Part shown: piece after piece, positions 41,976-52,620 of the stretch
How positions within the stretch are numbered: position 1 is the first letter of the stretch
Layout of the letters: the number at the start of each line of letters is the position of its first letter
Assembly (NCBI GenBank): GCA_930367215.1
Contig: OV884059.1
Location: 18,376,945 to 18,440,944 of the forward strand
Direction of reading: 5' to 3'
Source: Pollenia angustigena
Taxonomy: Eukaryota > Arthropoda > Insecta > Diptera > Polleniidae
Length of the DNA: 64,000 nucleotides
Made by a program: the position numbers and the translations under genes
The notes under the pieces: generated by a model
The model's database searches: none
What the model was told of the DNA's origin: nothing
Seen by the model: the letters and a program-made list of their open reading frames with translations, nothing else

Positions 41976-42787
41976 GTGTTGTACATGTTTTTTTTAGAAA
42001 AATTATTATTCAGGGCAATTTTTTGATGTTTTTTTATATTGGCTGGACGATTTTTCGTAAAAAAATAATCTAACAGCACTATTTCACTTGTTGCAAAACT
42101 CTTTCAAATTACAGCCTGCTTTCAAATCGCGAGCACAAAAGTGACTCGTTTAACTTACATTTAACACAAAGTTTCAAGATTTCCATTCCTTAAGGGGGCT
42201 TCCATATAAAATGTTTAATACAGACTAGAAATATATTGAAGAAAACGGACCATAACAGCCAAACAGTTGCCTTAACAATTTCTCGAGACATACTTGCACC
42301 TTAAGCCTGGTACTCTGTTCAGTATTTCGTGCGAAATGTTTTCAAACTCAATATAAAAAAATTTCTGTGAAATACAAACGAAAAAATTTTGATAGAGTTG
42401 TACTCTGTTTATATACGAAAAACATGCGAAATGTTTCTAGCAACATTTTTATTTTTCGTGCGAAACAAGTTCAGCTCCTTTTATTTCGCACGGAATTTTA
42501 AGCAATAAATAATCATTTTTTGTAATTTTTTATTTTGTTTTTGTAAAGTGGAGTTTATAACAAGCGTTTCAGAAATAAAAATGTAGAAAAGTGCAAAAAT
42601 TAACAATCAAATGAATTTTTTTTGGTTTTTACTATAGAAAATAATAAAAATAAAATTGTTTTACTTTTTTTAATGACATTTTTCAAAACACATGGTTTTA
42701 TCATAGATGGGGGTAGTGCACTTGTTTAAAATTATTGTAATAATTTTGTTAATGTTAAGTGATGAACTAAAAATTTTCAATCTTACT

Positions 42788-42791
42788 ACAC
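42788..42791. repeat. Gypsy target-site duplication, left (ACAC)
   Basis: ACAC directly before the left LTR, matching 49574-49577. Confidence 0.85.
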
Positions 42792-43256
42792 TGTAAAGTT
42801 AAGTGTTCAAATATTTAAAAGTGTAATGTTTTTGTGACTGGCAGAGTTTGCCACTAGTCACACTATTTACTTTTGCCAGTCTCTATGGTTAGAGGGCAAA
42901 AGGAGATTTTCTATTATTTAAAAACACAAGGCAGATGTTGCCGATTTGTAGTTCAAATAAAATCTGATTTATTCTGGGCAGTGCGCCCCTTTATATACAA
43001 AATTTAACTTAGTCTAATTTCTTATTCTATTTCCCCTTTTTGGTTTCGTAACCAATCATAATTTAGTTTGGGAAATTGAGTTTAAACTTTAGTCACTCAA
43101 TTTTCCAAACTGCACATGTTGCACTTTTAACAAATCAATGTGTTCATTGATTTGTTTGTATTGACTGCATGTGTGGTATCAAGTTGTTTTATTATGACTG
43201 GTTATTTATTAGGGTGGCCCATCTTCATTTGGCAAAGTGTATTAGGGTACACTACA
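42792..43256 (-). repeat. Gypsy 3' LTR
   Basis: 465 bp. It differs from 49109-49573 at one noted position (C versus T in gagtttaaa-c/t-tttag). The preceding purine tract is at 43257-43268. Confidence 0.95.
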
Positions 43257-43268
43257 CCCTCACCCTTT
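43257..43268 (-). promoter_or_regulatory. Gypsy polypurine tract
   Basis: The minus strand reads AAAGGGTGAGGG immediately before the 3' LTR (TGTAGTG), the expected plus-strand primer. Confidence 0.75.
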
Positions 43269-43547
43269 AGAGAAAAATTAGGGGATTAATTTTTCAAAAA
43301 AAAAAAAATTTTTTGTATAATTACAAATTATGTTTTAACATTAACCTATGTTTATATATATATATTGGTTTTGCTTCTATACTAAAATGTTTTATAGATA
43401 TTTTTCTTAAAGTAGTGTTCTAAAGATATTGAAATACATGTAATTAAATGTAGTAAAATATTTTATAAATGAAATATATGTAATTAAATATTTTATAAAT
43501 TATAATTAGTTTTCTTAAGATATATGAAGTTAAATGTAAATTTAAAA

Positions 43548-46500
43548 TTATAAAGATATGTATGGTTTTAGACTGTTATTGTGGAATTCCTTCGTCTGTC
43601 CGTTATAATCTATTAGAGTATTTACTCCATTTTTACCTACAATTCTATATGGTCCTTTATATGGGCTTTGATTCTTACTTCTATTTTCTACTCTAAGTAA
43701 TACTAAGTCACCTATTTCTAAGTTTAGTCTGTTTTGATAGTTATTATTTAATGTTCTTTTTGATTTTACTTTATTAGTAATCTCTTTTGCTCTGTTTAGA
43801 GCGAATTGTAGTCTGACTCGCAATTCTTTTGCGTAGTCATCATAGTTATATATGACAGTATTATCATTCATAGCGGTATCTGATGGCAAGCATGGTAACT
43901 TTCCATAGACTAGTTCATATGGTGTATAACCAGTGTCAATATGCGGAGATGTGTTGTAAGCAAAAGTAAAATATGGAATCCAAGTGTCCCATTCGTCATT
44001 ATTTGCTGTTGTCAACAAAAACTCATTAAGAACCCTATGGTTTCTCTCTACGGCACCTAAAGTTTGGTGATGATAAGGGGTTGAGAAAATTTGTTTTGTT
44101 TGTAATAGTTCGCATATGTTGCGCATGGTCTCATTCGTAAATTCTGTACCCCTGTCTGACTTAAGTACTTTGAATTGTCCGTATCTCAAGATCACTTGTT
44201 CCACTAGTGTTTTAGCTGTAGTGACAGCGTCTTTTGTTTGCATTGGGTGTGCGATTACAAATTTAGTCAGCTCGCATTGCATCGTAAGTATGTAGCGGTA
44301 GTTGTTTGATATGCGAAGTGGACCTACAGTGTCGATTGAAATTACTTCAAAACTGTTGTTGGGTGTTGATGTTTGTATGAGTGGTTCCTTAATGTGTTTT
44401 GACTGTTTGTTTTTATTGCATTTGTCACAGTATGATACAAATTGTTTTACCATTTTAGTCATATTTTTCCAAATATATTTCTGTTTTAACTTTATGATTG
44501 TTTTTCTAATTCCTAAGTGTCCGGAACTCAAGGAACTGTGAAATTCGTCAATCAGTTTGTATTTTATAATGTCGTCTTTAATTCTTGTTGGAGGCTTAAA
44601 TATCAAAATTTTCAGTTGAGGATTTTTGTTGTTGATTATTATTTGTGCATATGCTTTTTTAAATTCTTCCTTTGTATACAAATTAAATATTTTATCTTGA
44701 CTTGAAAGTGCTAATTCTCTTATACTTTCTATATTCATTTTAGAAATCAGTTTCTTCAGTATCGAACCTAGATTCGCTGATTTATCACTGAATCTTGCTA
44801 GCTTATCATTTTCATTATAGTGGGTACGAGATTTCTTCATATTCGAAACTTGTTTCGTTGAATTGTCATCCCGACCTATGTGCACAATATTATTTTCCGT
44901 ATATATACTTAAATTTTCTTTATATTGTATTTCATTAAATTGCAATTTTTTCATGTTCTTAATATCATTGATGGATGCACATTCCCATATATGAAGTTGA
45001 TCAGACCTCTGGGATGTGCAATCCTCCAATCTATTTTTCACGCGTGTTTTATCTAATTTATTTATATCCTCATTATTCAATTCCTCTATTTTATTTGCCT
45101 CATTTTCTTTATTTTTCATAGCTCTAGTTGTTATTAGAACTCTTTTTTGATTTTCGTCATGTTCTTGTGGTATCATTTGTCTAAGTATGTCAGAGTCAAT
45201 TTCTATTCTCGAGAGTGCGTCAGCATTTGTATTCATCTTTCCTTTCTTGTAAACAATTGAAAAATTATAGTCTGATAAATCAAGTCTTATCCTGGTCATC
45301 TTTGATGAAGGATTTTTGTGAGAGAACAATGAAATAAGTGGTCGATGGTCCGTAACAACTATGAACTCTCTTCCATATAAATATGGTTTGAAAAAATTTA
45401 TACCCCAATGAATTGCCAAGAGCTCTTTTTCTATTATCGGTTTGTTTATGTCATGTTTCTGCAAAGACTTGCTGGCGTAAGAAATTGGTAAGTCTTGTCC
45501 TATTTCACCTTGTGATAATACAGCACCTAGTGCAAAATTTGATGCATCTGTCGTGAGTATGAAGGGTTTATTGAAATCTGGATACTGTAATATAGGTGGA
45601 TTAATTAATTTTTCTTTGAGTTTATCAAAAGCTTTTTGGCATTCTTCTTTCCATTCAAACTTAACGGATTTCTTTAGTAAAGCGTTTAAATTTTTTGCTA
45701 TCTCCGCGAAATTCGGTATGAATTTTCTGTAATAGTTGCAAAATGCAACGAATCTTCTAACGTCGTCCGTGTTTTTTGGTACCGGGTAGTTCTCTATTAT
45801 TTTATATTTTGCAGGGTCAGTTTTGACTCCGTCCTTTGTAATTAAGTGTCCTAGGTAAACAACTTCTGGTCGTAAGAAACAACATTTCTTCGGATTAAGT
45901 TTCAAATTATACTGTTGTAATCTGTCAAGTACTTTAATTAGATTTTGATTATGGTGGTTTAGACTGCAACCATAAACAATTATGTCATCGACATACAGGA
46001 AAGCTTCTGAGTCTAAACCAGAAAGTGCTATTGTGAGCATTCTTTGGAAACTATTTGATGATATTTTTAAACCGAAGGGTAATCTCTTGAATTGGTAATG
46101 TCCATTTGTTGTTGAAAAAGCTGTCAATGGTCTGGAGTCCTTATTAAGTTTTATTTGGTGGAAAGAGCTGGTCATATCCAAGGTTGAAAACCATTTAGCT
46201 CTTCCTAACTTGTCTAAAATGTCCTCTAATCTCGTCAATGGGAATTTGTCATTTACAATTTTGTCATTGAGTTTTCTAAAGTCTACCACCAGTCTCCATT
46301 TCTTTTTGTCTTCAGTGCCCTTTTTTGGTACTAACAATAGTGGTGCATTGTATGGACTGATTGAAGGCTCTATAATGTCATCTTTAAGCATCTTCTGTAC
46401 TTGTTCGTTTATCGTGTCAGTGTGTGAATGTGGTAGTCTGTAATTTTTAATGTATACTGGTGTATTGTCTGAGGTTATGATTTCCTGATTGTAAAAATTG

Positions 46501-47729
46501 TTGCTAGTTAATTTTTCGTTGTCCAAATGAAATACGTTTTGGTATTTTTTAAAAATATTAATTAGTGATGATATTGCATTTTTGTCATTGTTATTAATTT
46601 GTAGCTCATTCATTACTTTTTCAAAACGTTCGTCATTGTTTATGTTATTGTAACTTAATATGTCATAGTTTTTAAGTGGGTCAGTCTGTAGTTTAATGCC
46701 CTTAAGAATTACTGTTGAGTTTGTTGTATTTAAAATTTGTATGTGTGTCATACCGCTTTTTGGTGCGATCGAATTACTTAAAAAAATTCCGTCTTCCAAT
46801 TCATTGTTTAATATGACGCAATCTTCTTTAATGTTTAATTTAATTGGCTGTATTATTTCAGTTCGTGGTGGTATTGTAATTTTTAACTCATTGTACGTTT
46901 TTGTTTGCATGGCTAAGACTATTGATTCATCGTTCACAATTAGTGACAATGTAAATGTTTCGTAATCAATTTTACAAAAATATTTTCGTAAAAAATCCCG
47001 TCCAATAATTCCGTTTGTCTCAATTGGAAAATCTGCGTTTACTAATTGGAAAGTATGTTCAAAAGCTATGTCATCTATGTTTAACTTAAGGTCAATTGTT
47101 CCTAATGAATTAATTTCTTGACTCGTGATACCTGTCAGTTTACATTTCTCATCCGGATAGTAATTTTCATTTTGTAAATGGTTCGTTATACGACATAGTG
47201 AAATGTCCGCTCCCGTGTCGACTAAGAATGTTAAATTATTATTTTTGTATTTTGTTGTTATAAAGTTTGTGTTGTTTTCAGATATTTTGTAGATTTTGGT
47301 ATTTTTCAAAACTAGATTTGGCCTTCCGGAATATTCTCGTATTCCGGGCCTTTCCCGTTTCGTGTATAGCACGTATATGTCTCCTGTCATTATTATTTCT
47401 ATTTTGATATCTATTATTCTGAAAATTGTTATTGTTTCTATTGTTATGAAAATTGCTATTGTTCTGAAAATTGTTATTGTTTCCTTGGTAGTTGTTTCTA
47501 CCTCTTGATCGGTTGTAATTGTTCCTATAGTTGCTTTGATTTTTACTGAAATGAAGTATGAAAAAGTACAGTTCGCGGTCATTGCCTTGACGGCTGCTTG
47601 AGTTGAATATCTACTAGCGAGTTCGCATGAAAGTCCGTCCGAAATGTAAGTGTTTTCTAGGGCTTTTGCAAGAGTTTCTATCTCAGAACAGTAAGCATTA
47701 GCTGTTTTGTTGTTTTGCTTTATGTTCAT
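43548..47729 (-). CDS. Gypsy Gag part 2 plus Pol (1393 codons)
   Basis: Residues 1-54 look like the middle of a 412-type Gag (CSEIETLAKALENTYISDGL, STQAAVKAMT). Residues 55-135 are an out-of-frame reading of an Asn/Arg/Gln-rich Gag tail, whose true frame (NYRNNYNRSRGRNN, NNRNNNNFQNN) overlaps here and ends at 47278. Pol proper follows: protease D171 in FLVDTGADI, RT with WRLVVDFRKLND and FLYVDD (579-582), RNase H with LTTDASNFALGA and VVTDHRPL (D793), an HHCC zinc finger (about 1063-1104), integrase D1133 (SIDTVGPL), D1192 (KSDRGTEF), E1228 (GAVERNH; D,D-35-E), and a GPYRIVG C-terminal motif. Pol has no stops. The ATG overlaps the Gag stop (ATGA), but a Gag frameshift explains this better than a true start. 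Confidence 0.9.
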   Translation of the reverse strand: MNIKQNNKTANAYCSEIETLAKALENTYISDGLSCELASRYSTQAAVKAMTANCTFSYFISVKIKATIGTITTDQEVETTTKETITIFRTIAIFITIETITIFRIIDIKIEIIMTGDIYVLYTKRERPGIREYSGRPNLVLKNTKIYKISENNTNFITTKYKNNNLTFLVDTGADISLCRITNHLQNENYYPDEKCKLTGITSQEINSLGTIDLKLNIDDIAFEHTFQLVNADFPIETNGIIGRDFLRKYFCKIDYETFTLSLIVNDESIVLAMQTKTYNELKITIPPRTEIIQPIKLNIKEDCVILNNELEDGIFLSNSIAPKSGMTHIQILNTTNSTVILKGIKLQTDPLKNYDILSYNNINNDERFEKVMNELQINNNDKNAISSLINIFKKYQNVFHLDNEKLTSNNFYNQEIITSDNTPVYIKNYRLPHSHTDTINEQVQKMLKDDIIEPSISPYNAPLLLVPKKGTEDKKKWRLVVDFRKLNDKIVNDKFPLTRLEDILDKLGRAKWFSTLDMTSSFHQIKLNKDSRPLTAFSTTNGHYQFKRLPFGLKISSNSFQRMLTIALSGLDSEAFLYVDDIIVYGCSLNHHNQNLIKVLDRLQQYNLKLNPKKCCFLRPEVVYLGHLITKDGVKTDPAKYKIIENYPVPKNTDDVRRFVAFCNYYRKFIPNFAEIAKNLNALLKKSVKFEWKEECQKAFDKLKEKLINPPILQYPDFNKPFILTTDASNFALGAVLSQGEIGQDLPISYASKSLQKHDINKPIIEKELLAIHWGINFFKPYLYGREFIVVTDHRPLISLFSHKNPSSKMTRIRLDLSDYNFSIVYKKGKMNTNADALSRIEIDSDILRQMIPQEHDENQKRVLITTRAMKNKENEANKIEELNNEDINKLDKTRVKNRLEDCTSQRSDQLHIWECASINDIKNMKKLQFNEIQYKENLSIYTENNIVHIGRDDNSTKQVSNMKKSRTHYNENDKLARFSDKSANLGSILKKLISKMNIESIRELALSSQDKIFNLYTKEEFKKAYAQIIINNKNPQLKILIFKPPTRIKDDIIKYKLIDEFHSSLSSGHLGIRKTIIKLKQKYIWKNMTKMVKQFVSYCDKCNKNKQSKHIKEPLIQTSTPNNSFEVISIDTVGPLRISNNYRYILTMQCELTKFVIAHPMQTKDAVTTAKTLVEQVILRYGQFKVLKSDRGTEFTNETMRNICELLQTKQIFSTPYHHQTLGAVERNHRVLNEFLLTTANNDEWDTWIPYFTFAYNTSPHIDTGYTPYELVYGKLPCLPSDTAMNDNTVIYNYDDYAKELRVRLQFALNRAKEITNKVKSKRTLNNNYQNRLNLEIGDLVLLRVENRSKNQSPYKGPYRIVGKNGVNTLIDYNGQTKEFHNNSLKPYISL

Positions 47730-48346
47730 GATTTTTCCGTCAACACCTCTACCGATTCACATTTGACAGTGGTTTTTAATTTTTCTATGATCTGAGCTAC
47801 CGTGCTCTCATCATTTATTAAATTCCTCGCGTTCCCTTTCAATTTAGTTTTAATGAGATTTATCAATATCGATTCATGTGTCTCTTTTATTGAATCGACT
47901 AATAATAAAGAATCTAAAAAGGATCTCAAGTTTTCCGATTTACCATCGAAATCTGTGATGAGCTTAGAAGCTGTGTTTAAAAATTCTACTGTTGTCTGAG
48001 GCATTGTGAGTTTTATGTCCTTTGGTTGGAATATGGGCTTTATGTCTATTCTTTCTTGGATAGTCTCTGGTATATGTACCTTAATGCTCTTTTTGGCTGT
48101 CACAAATACTATTTTATTCCTGATGTCATGAAAGAAAGCATCTGCTGCTATCTTATGTGAGGGTGTCAGCCTATTATAGTGCACATTGAGTATAATTCTT
48201 ATTTTGTCAAGACAATCTAAAAGGATCTGTAAATGTCTGTCGACAGTCTCTTGCCCTGTTGGTCTATCAACGTTCAAACACTTGTAAGATCTGTCAAAAA
48301 CCTCTTTAACCGCTCTACAACGTTCTAAAATTTGTTGCCATGACAT
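47726..48346 (-). CDS. Gypsy Gag part 1 (truncated by frameshift)
   Basis: 206 codons with a true ATG at 48346. It is helical and includes MPQTTVEFLNTASKLITDFDG and KTKLKGNARNLI segments typical of mdg1/412 capsids. The frame closes at 47726 just after an A-run (acggaaaaatcatgaac), and the Gag sequence continues in the next frame as residues 1-54 of the long ORF. An indel in the A-run is the simple explanation; a sequencing error there is possible. Gag therefore looks broken at this point. Confidence 0.8.
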   Translation of the reverse strand: MSWQQILERCRAVKEVFDRSYKCLNVDRPTGQETVDRHLQILLDCLDKIRIILNVHYNRLTPSHKIAADAFFHDIRNKIVFVTAKKSIKVHIPETIQERIDIKPIFQPKDIKLTMPQTTVEFLNTASKLITDFDGKSENLRSFLDSLLLVDSIKETHESILINLIKTKLKGNARNLINDESTVAQIIEKLKTTVKCESVEVLTEKS

Positions 48347-48352
48347 TTATAT

Positions 48353-48571
48353 TTATATAGCGTTTGATTCAATAGCTTTACTCAGATATTGTTTCTTTAT
48401 ACTCCTCTTATGCATTTGATACATTCGAATTATAAAGTTTATGACTATTACCACTGTTATTATTAGTAAGTAAATCTCTATCGTCCCTAAGTTAATTTTT
48501 TCTTCTGATACCCTAACCTCATTCACTACATTTGCCTTAGGGCGGTCAAAAGTTGTCTGCGATTTACACAT
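48353..48571 (-). CDS. Gypsy upstream ORF: small single-pass membrane protein
   Basis: 72 codons with a true ATG at 48571, ending 6 bp upstream of the Gag ATG. Residues 1-28 are polar. Residues 31-48 form a strong hydrophobic segment (IEIYLLIITVVIVINFII), followed by basic RMYQMHKRSIKKQY, suggesting a type III or tail-like single-pass protein with a cytosolic basic end. From memory, 412-type fly elements have short ORFs before gag; a function is not known to me. It has no stop or frameshift. Confidence 0.6.
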   Translation of the reverse strand: MCKSQTTFDRPKANVVNEVRVSEEKINLGTIEIYLLIITVVIVINFIIRMYQMHKRSIKKQYLSKAIESNAI

Positions 48572-48780
48572 AATAAAAAAAATATTTATATAAAGATAAA
48601 AATAATATAAATTTTAAAATTATTTATTTATTCATACTTTTTCTTATTGTGGTTTTTCTTAATATCTTTTTTTTATGGTCTCTATTCGTTCCCAAGCCGC
48701 TGAAGCTCTCTCCCAGCTTATTGCAGGATTCTCTTGCTTCACTAGCCTTAGTAGTTCCGCTAACTCTTTTTTTAACTTCG

Positions 48781-48972
48781 TCAGCCGGCCTCCTCTTCTC
48801 TTTTTAACCGGATGTCAACCTTAGGGATTGCCGTGAGGCGCTCTTCCGCCAGGCGGCTCTGCCTACACCTGTATTCCTCTATTGAAATGGCCTTTGGACC
48901 TATAATCAAAGGTTTGTATGGTGGAGGTGTTGTAGCTTGCTTCCCTACACACTTTGGGACGTACTCTTCCAT
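48781..48972 (-). CDS. Gypsy upstream ORF with PPPY motif
   Basis: 63 codons from the ATG at 48972. The frame is open upstream to 49020 through a Cys-rich stretch (YYCSYCICY) without another ATG. It contains ATTPPPYKPLI, and PPxY is the core of WW-domain/NEDD4-type late domains used for budding by other retroelements. It ends REEEAG. In an overlapping frame the minus strand continues KRRPADEVKKELAELLRL and ASAAWERIETIKKRY to a stop at 48659, so the two may once have been one coiled-coil-bearing protein. Role unknown. Confidence 0.5.
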   Translation of the reverse strand: MEEYVPKCVGKQATTPPPYKPLIIGPKAISIEEYRCRQSRLAEERLTAIPKVDIRLKREEEAG

Positions 48973-49090
48973 GTAACAGATACAGTAACTACAATAATAT
49001 AAATTGACTACGTCCTTCAAGCAATCTTCCCTTAGTTGGCAAAATTATCGCCTAATACTTCTGGGTTTTAACAAAAATGATGTGCTGGTC

Positions 49091-49108
49091 CGAGTGGCAG
49101 GATCGCCA
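49091..49108 (-). promoter_or_regulatory. Gypsy primer-binding site
   Basis: Directly inside the 5' LTR the minus strand reads TGGCGATCCTGCCACTCG. Starting with TGG, it would pair with the CCA end of a tRNA and prime minus-strand DNA. The tRNA was not identified. Confidence 0.65.
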
Positions 49109-49573
49109 TGTAAAGTTAAGTGTTCAAATATTTAAAAGTGTAATGTTTTTGTGACTGGCAGAGTTTGCCACTAGTCACACTATTTACTTTTGCCAGTCTC
49201 TATGGTTAGAGGGCAAAAGGAGATTTTCTATTATTTAAAAACACAAGGCAGATGTTGCCGATTTGTAGTTCAAATAAAATCTGATTTATTCTGGGCAGTG
49301 CGCCCCTTTATATACAAAATTTAACTTAGTCTAATTTCTTATTCTATTTCCCCTTTTTGGTTTCGTAACCAATCATAATTTAGTTTGGGAAATTGAGTTT
49401 AAATTTTAGTCACTCAATTTTCCAAACTGCACATGTTGCACTTTTAACAAATCAATGTGTTCATTGATTTGTTTGTATTGACTGCATGTGTGGTATCAAG
49501 TTGTTTTATTATGACTGGTTATTTATTAGGGTGGCCCATCTTCATTTGGCAAAGTGTATTAGGGTACACTACA
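49109..49573 (-). repeat. Gypsy 5' LTR
   Basis: 465 bp and near-identical to 42792-43256. It is followed inward by the primer-binding site. Confidence 0.95.
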
Positions 49574-49577
49574 ACAC
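49574..49577. repeat. Gypsy target-site duplication, right (ACAC)
   Basis: Matches 42788-42791. Confidence 0.85.
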
Positions 49578-50722
49578 ATAAGTGACTATAATGTTAAAAC
49601 ATTTTGTGATAAAAAAATAGTTTGATTTAAAATCAAGCAATCATCAGTTTATTGCAATTTTTTTTTCTTCACTTATTTGACTAAAAATTTTGCACACAAT
49701 TTAAAATACAAAACTTGTGTTTCAGGATAGATAACATTGATACATGACAAAATTTTCGTGTGAAATAATCAATGTTGCTCAACATTTTTCGCAGGTTCGA
49801 ACAGAGTACTAGGCTTTGGTGCCTATTATAGCACCAAGCAAAAACCATAGATGGGGGTAGTACAATAAAGGTTGACTTAAATCAACATTGCACTCTCACT
49901 AAATAAAACGGCAATAAATTAGTTTTTACAAATTTGTACCTTGCAATCAAAAAACTGTACGAAAACATAATATCACTAATATTTAAAAAAATTTAATTTT
50001 GTACTTGCATTTTTGATTTTTCCGATGATATGCCTAATCATAGAAAATTAAACTAAATGAAATTCTGTCAATAACGGAATAATTCTTGGATTGAATCATG
50101 CAAACACAAGTTTTGTATTTTAAATTGTGTGCAAAATTTTTAGTCAAATAAGTGAAGAAAAAAAAATTCCAATAAACTGATGATTGCTTGATTTTAAATC
50201 AAACTATTTTTTTATCACAAAATGTTTTAACATTATAGTCACTTATGTGTAGTAAGATTGAAAATTTTTAGTTCATCACTTAACATTAACAAAATTATTA
50301 CAAAATTTTAAGCAAGTGCACTACCCCCATCTATGACAAACCCATGTGTTTTGAAAAATGTCATTAAAAAAAGTAAAACAATTTTATTTTAATTATTTTC
50401 TATAGTAAAAACCAAAAAAATTTCATTTGATTGTTAATTTTTGCACTTTTCTACATTTTTATTTCTGAAACTCCACTTTACAAAAACCAAATTAAAAATT
50501 ACAAAAAATGATTAGTTATTGCTTAAAAATCCGTGCGAAATAAAAGGAGCTGCACTTGTTTCGCACGAAAAATAAAAATGTTGCTAGAAACATTTCGCAT
50601 GTTTTTCGTATATAAACAGAGTACAACTCTATCAACATTTTTTCGTTTGTATTTCACAGAAATTTTTTTATATTGAGTTTGAAAACATTTCGCACGAAAT
50701 ACTGAACAGAGTACCAGGCTTA

Positions 50723-51400
50723 TGAACTAAATTCGATTTTCGACAGCAGTCGAATTAGCTGATCGAACGAATTTTCATTTGGTATTATGGCGCGCATTCG
50801 ATAAAAATTTACTATTGTGATTTTGTTAATTCACAGTAGTACATTTTCGATCAGCTGTCACTTAAAATAAAAAATTTTTGTTTACAAATTTAAAAAATAA
50901 AGTTAAAGTTAAACGTGATTACGGCGAATTATGGTTGTTTTTAAATAATTTAGCTTCAGTGGGGTTTCATCGCATTTTTTTACATGCTGAACTTTGCTGC
51001 AAATCATTTGGTGAAAAAAGAATTTTGTTCCATAAGGAATATGAGCGCTTCCAATTGCTGTTAACTACGTTGGACTTGCATAAAATGAACAAAACAGATT
51101 AAGAATATTGCATTTGGTATACGAAAACCAAAAAATTTACAAATAGTTAAATTTTCAACAAGTTTTTTACATTTATTTGTACTGTCGAAAGCAAATTTGT
51201 TTTCGTTGAAAAATTCGATGCACAACGAAACTTTCGACAGTTCTGCCAACTCATAATACCAAATTAAGATTCGATAGTCGATGTTCGATAGCCAGCGAAA
51301 ATCGTTTATCGAATGTAACTCATAATAGGGGCCTTTATCACCACTTCTTAGGGGGCTCTCACACAAATATTGCGTTTTATGAAAATTTTTAAAGTAATTA
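50723..51400. other. Repeat sequence flanking the foldback element
   Basis: It contains inverted words (tttggtattatgg at 50778; cataataccaaatt near 51255) and so may be another terminal-repeat element ending near 51330. The ORFs here (50878-51102, 51061-51366) overlap on opposite strands and are not credible. After 51330 the tandem-array repeat that lies before 42302 resumes. Confidence 0.4.
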
Positions 51401-52620
51401 AAATTTTCCGACTTTTGTGAATAAAATCAAAAGTTGGTATCATTTATACGTAGTTTGTCTTGTTTGAAGCTTTGTTTTTTTATATGTCTGGAAAAAATTA
51501 GAAGCATAGCTGTAATTTTTATAGATTTTAAACAAACAAAAATTTCGAAATGTTGCTAAAAAATTATTTTTGTTGCCCAAAGTTTGTGAAAAATGTTGAG
51601 CAACATTAATTATTTCACACGAAAATTTTGACATGTTTCAATGTTGCCTATCATGCGAGTTTGTACAATTTGACGTTTTTATTCCTGCAATGCGACATTG
51701 TTTTGCGTATGTTAACAAAATTTATGTACAAACAAAAAGTAAATATGTTTAAAAAACTGTAACCGGTTGTGTTATTTTAATTTTTTATTTCTTATTTAAA
51801 AATCAGTTCATACTTTTTTGCTTTGGCTTAAAATTCCACGTGAAATAAGTGCAGCTAAGTCTGTGTTCATACGGCTCATGTCTTATTGACATGATTGCTA
51901 CTTTGTACGCGAGAGGGACGAGGGGAAAAGAAGCAAGTACACAAATGCATGTACTGTCTTTACGTTTTGCTTTTTCATTCGTTGTTTAATTTTGTTATTG
52001 TTTTCAATATCAAAAAAGCACACATGCATACGCACGACTGTACAAAAACAAAAACATGTCGCCAACATGACATGAATCATTTGAACGCCAATTCATGTTC
52101 GAAGAAGAAAAAGGAAAAATCTTGTCAATAAGACATGAGCCGTATGAACTCAGATTTACATTATTTCGCAGTTGTAAAAAAATGTTGCCAGAAACATTTC
52201 GGAACTTTTTCACAAAATGTACAACTGTATCAACATTATTTCATAGATATTCCGCACAAGTTTTTTTTCATATCCTCAGCTCAGAATTGGTTTGACCCAC
52301 CGACCATTTTTTTAAAAAATCGAGTTATATTTTGAATACCCCCTCTTTGAATCCACAATCTGGTTCGCGAAATTTTTTGTGGTTTCTGAGATGTAAAGCA
52401 TTAATTTTGTTGCATATCGACTGTTTCAAAACTTTTTAAGTTTTGTTTTGCTCTACAAGCCACTGTTTGGCGATTGCAGCAAATTCTTCATACAAAACCG
52501 TACAAAATAAATTTTACTGTTGCTTTGCTGCATTGCCGTAAGAAAAAAAAGTAGTTAGAGCAAAAGCAAAATAAAATGACAACAAGAAAATAAATTTGTG
52601 AAAAATAGTTTTATAAAATA
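51400..52620. other. Foldback-family sequence, no gene
   Basis: 51590-51655 is the inverse of 49735-49795 (aaatgttgagcaacatt and onward). 52145-52260 resembles the foldback arm near 42410-42490 (gaaacatttcg, acaactgtatcaacatt). These are diverged parts of the same element family. Confidence 0.45.

Larger units (their letters stand above)
42792..49573 (-). mobile_element. Gypsy LTR retrotransposon, mdg1/412-like
   Basis: 6.8 kb with 465-bp LTRs (TGTA...TACA) that differ at about one position by eye, and a 4-bp ACAC duplication, so recently inserted. On the minus strand: 5' LTR (49109-49573), TGGCGATCCTGCC primer-binding site, leader with small ORFs, Gag part 1 (48346-47726), long ORF with Gag part 2 and Pol (47729-43548), purine tract AAAGGGTGAGGG (43257-43268), 3' LTR. 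There is no env. The integrase ends with a GPY/F-type segment. Overall order and sequence style fit mdg1/412 elements of flies. Confidence 0.93.
42302..50722. mobile_element. Foldback element with long arms, interrupted by Gypsy
   Basis: The left end taagcctggtactctgttca and the right end are inverted repeats. The arm continues at least 485 bp to the Gypsy insertion at 42792 and resumes after it (49578-49722). The right arm is 50102-50722. Arms are about 620-630 bp around a 380-bp spacer. The spacer holds another partial end (gaacagagtactaggcttt at 49798). No transposase is inside. Without Gypsy the element is about 1.6 kb. It interrupts an older tandem-array repeat: words before it (ctcgagacatacttgcacc) fit words after 51330 (cttagggggctct). 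Confidence 0.75.

Noticed and set aside
43257..43547. Possible env after Gypsy Pol
   Set aside because: Only about 290 bp separate Pol from the LTR, with no ORF of useful size.
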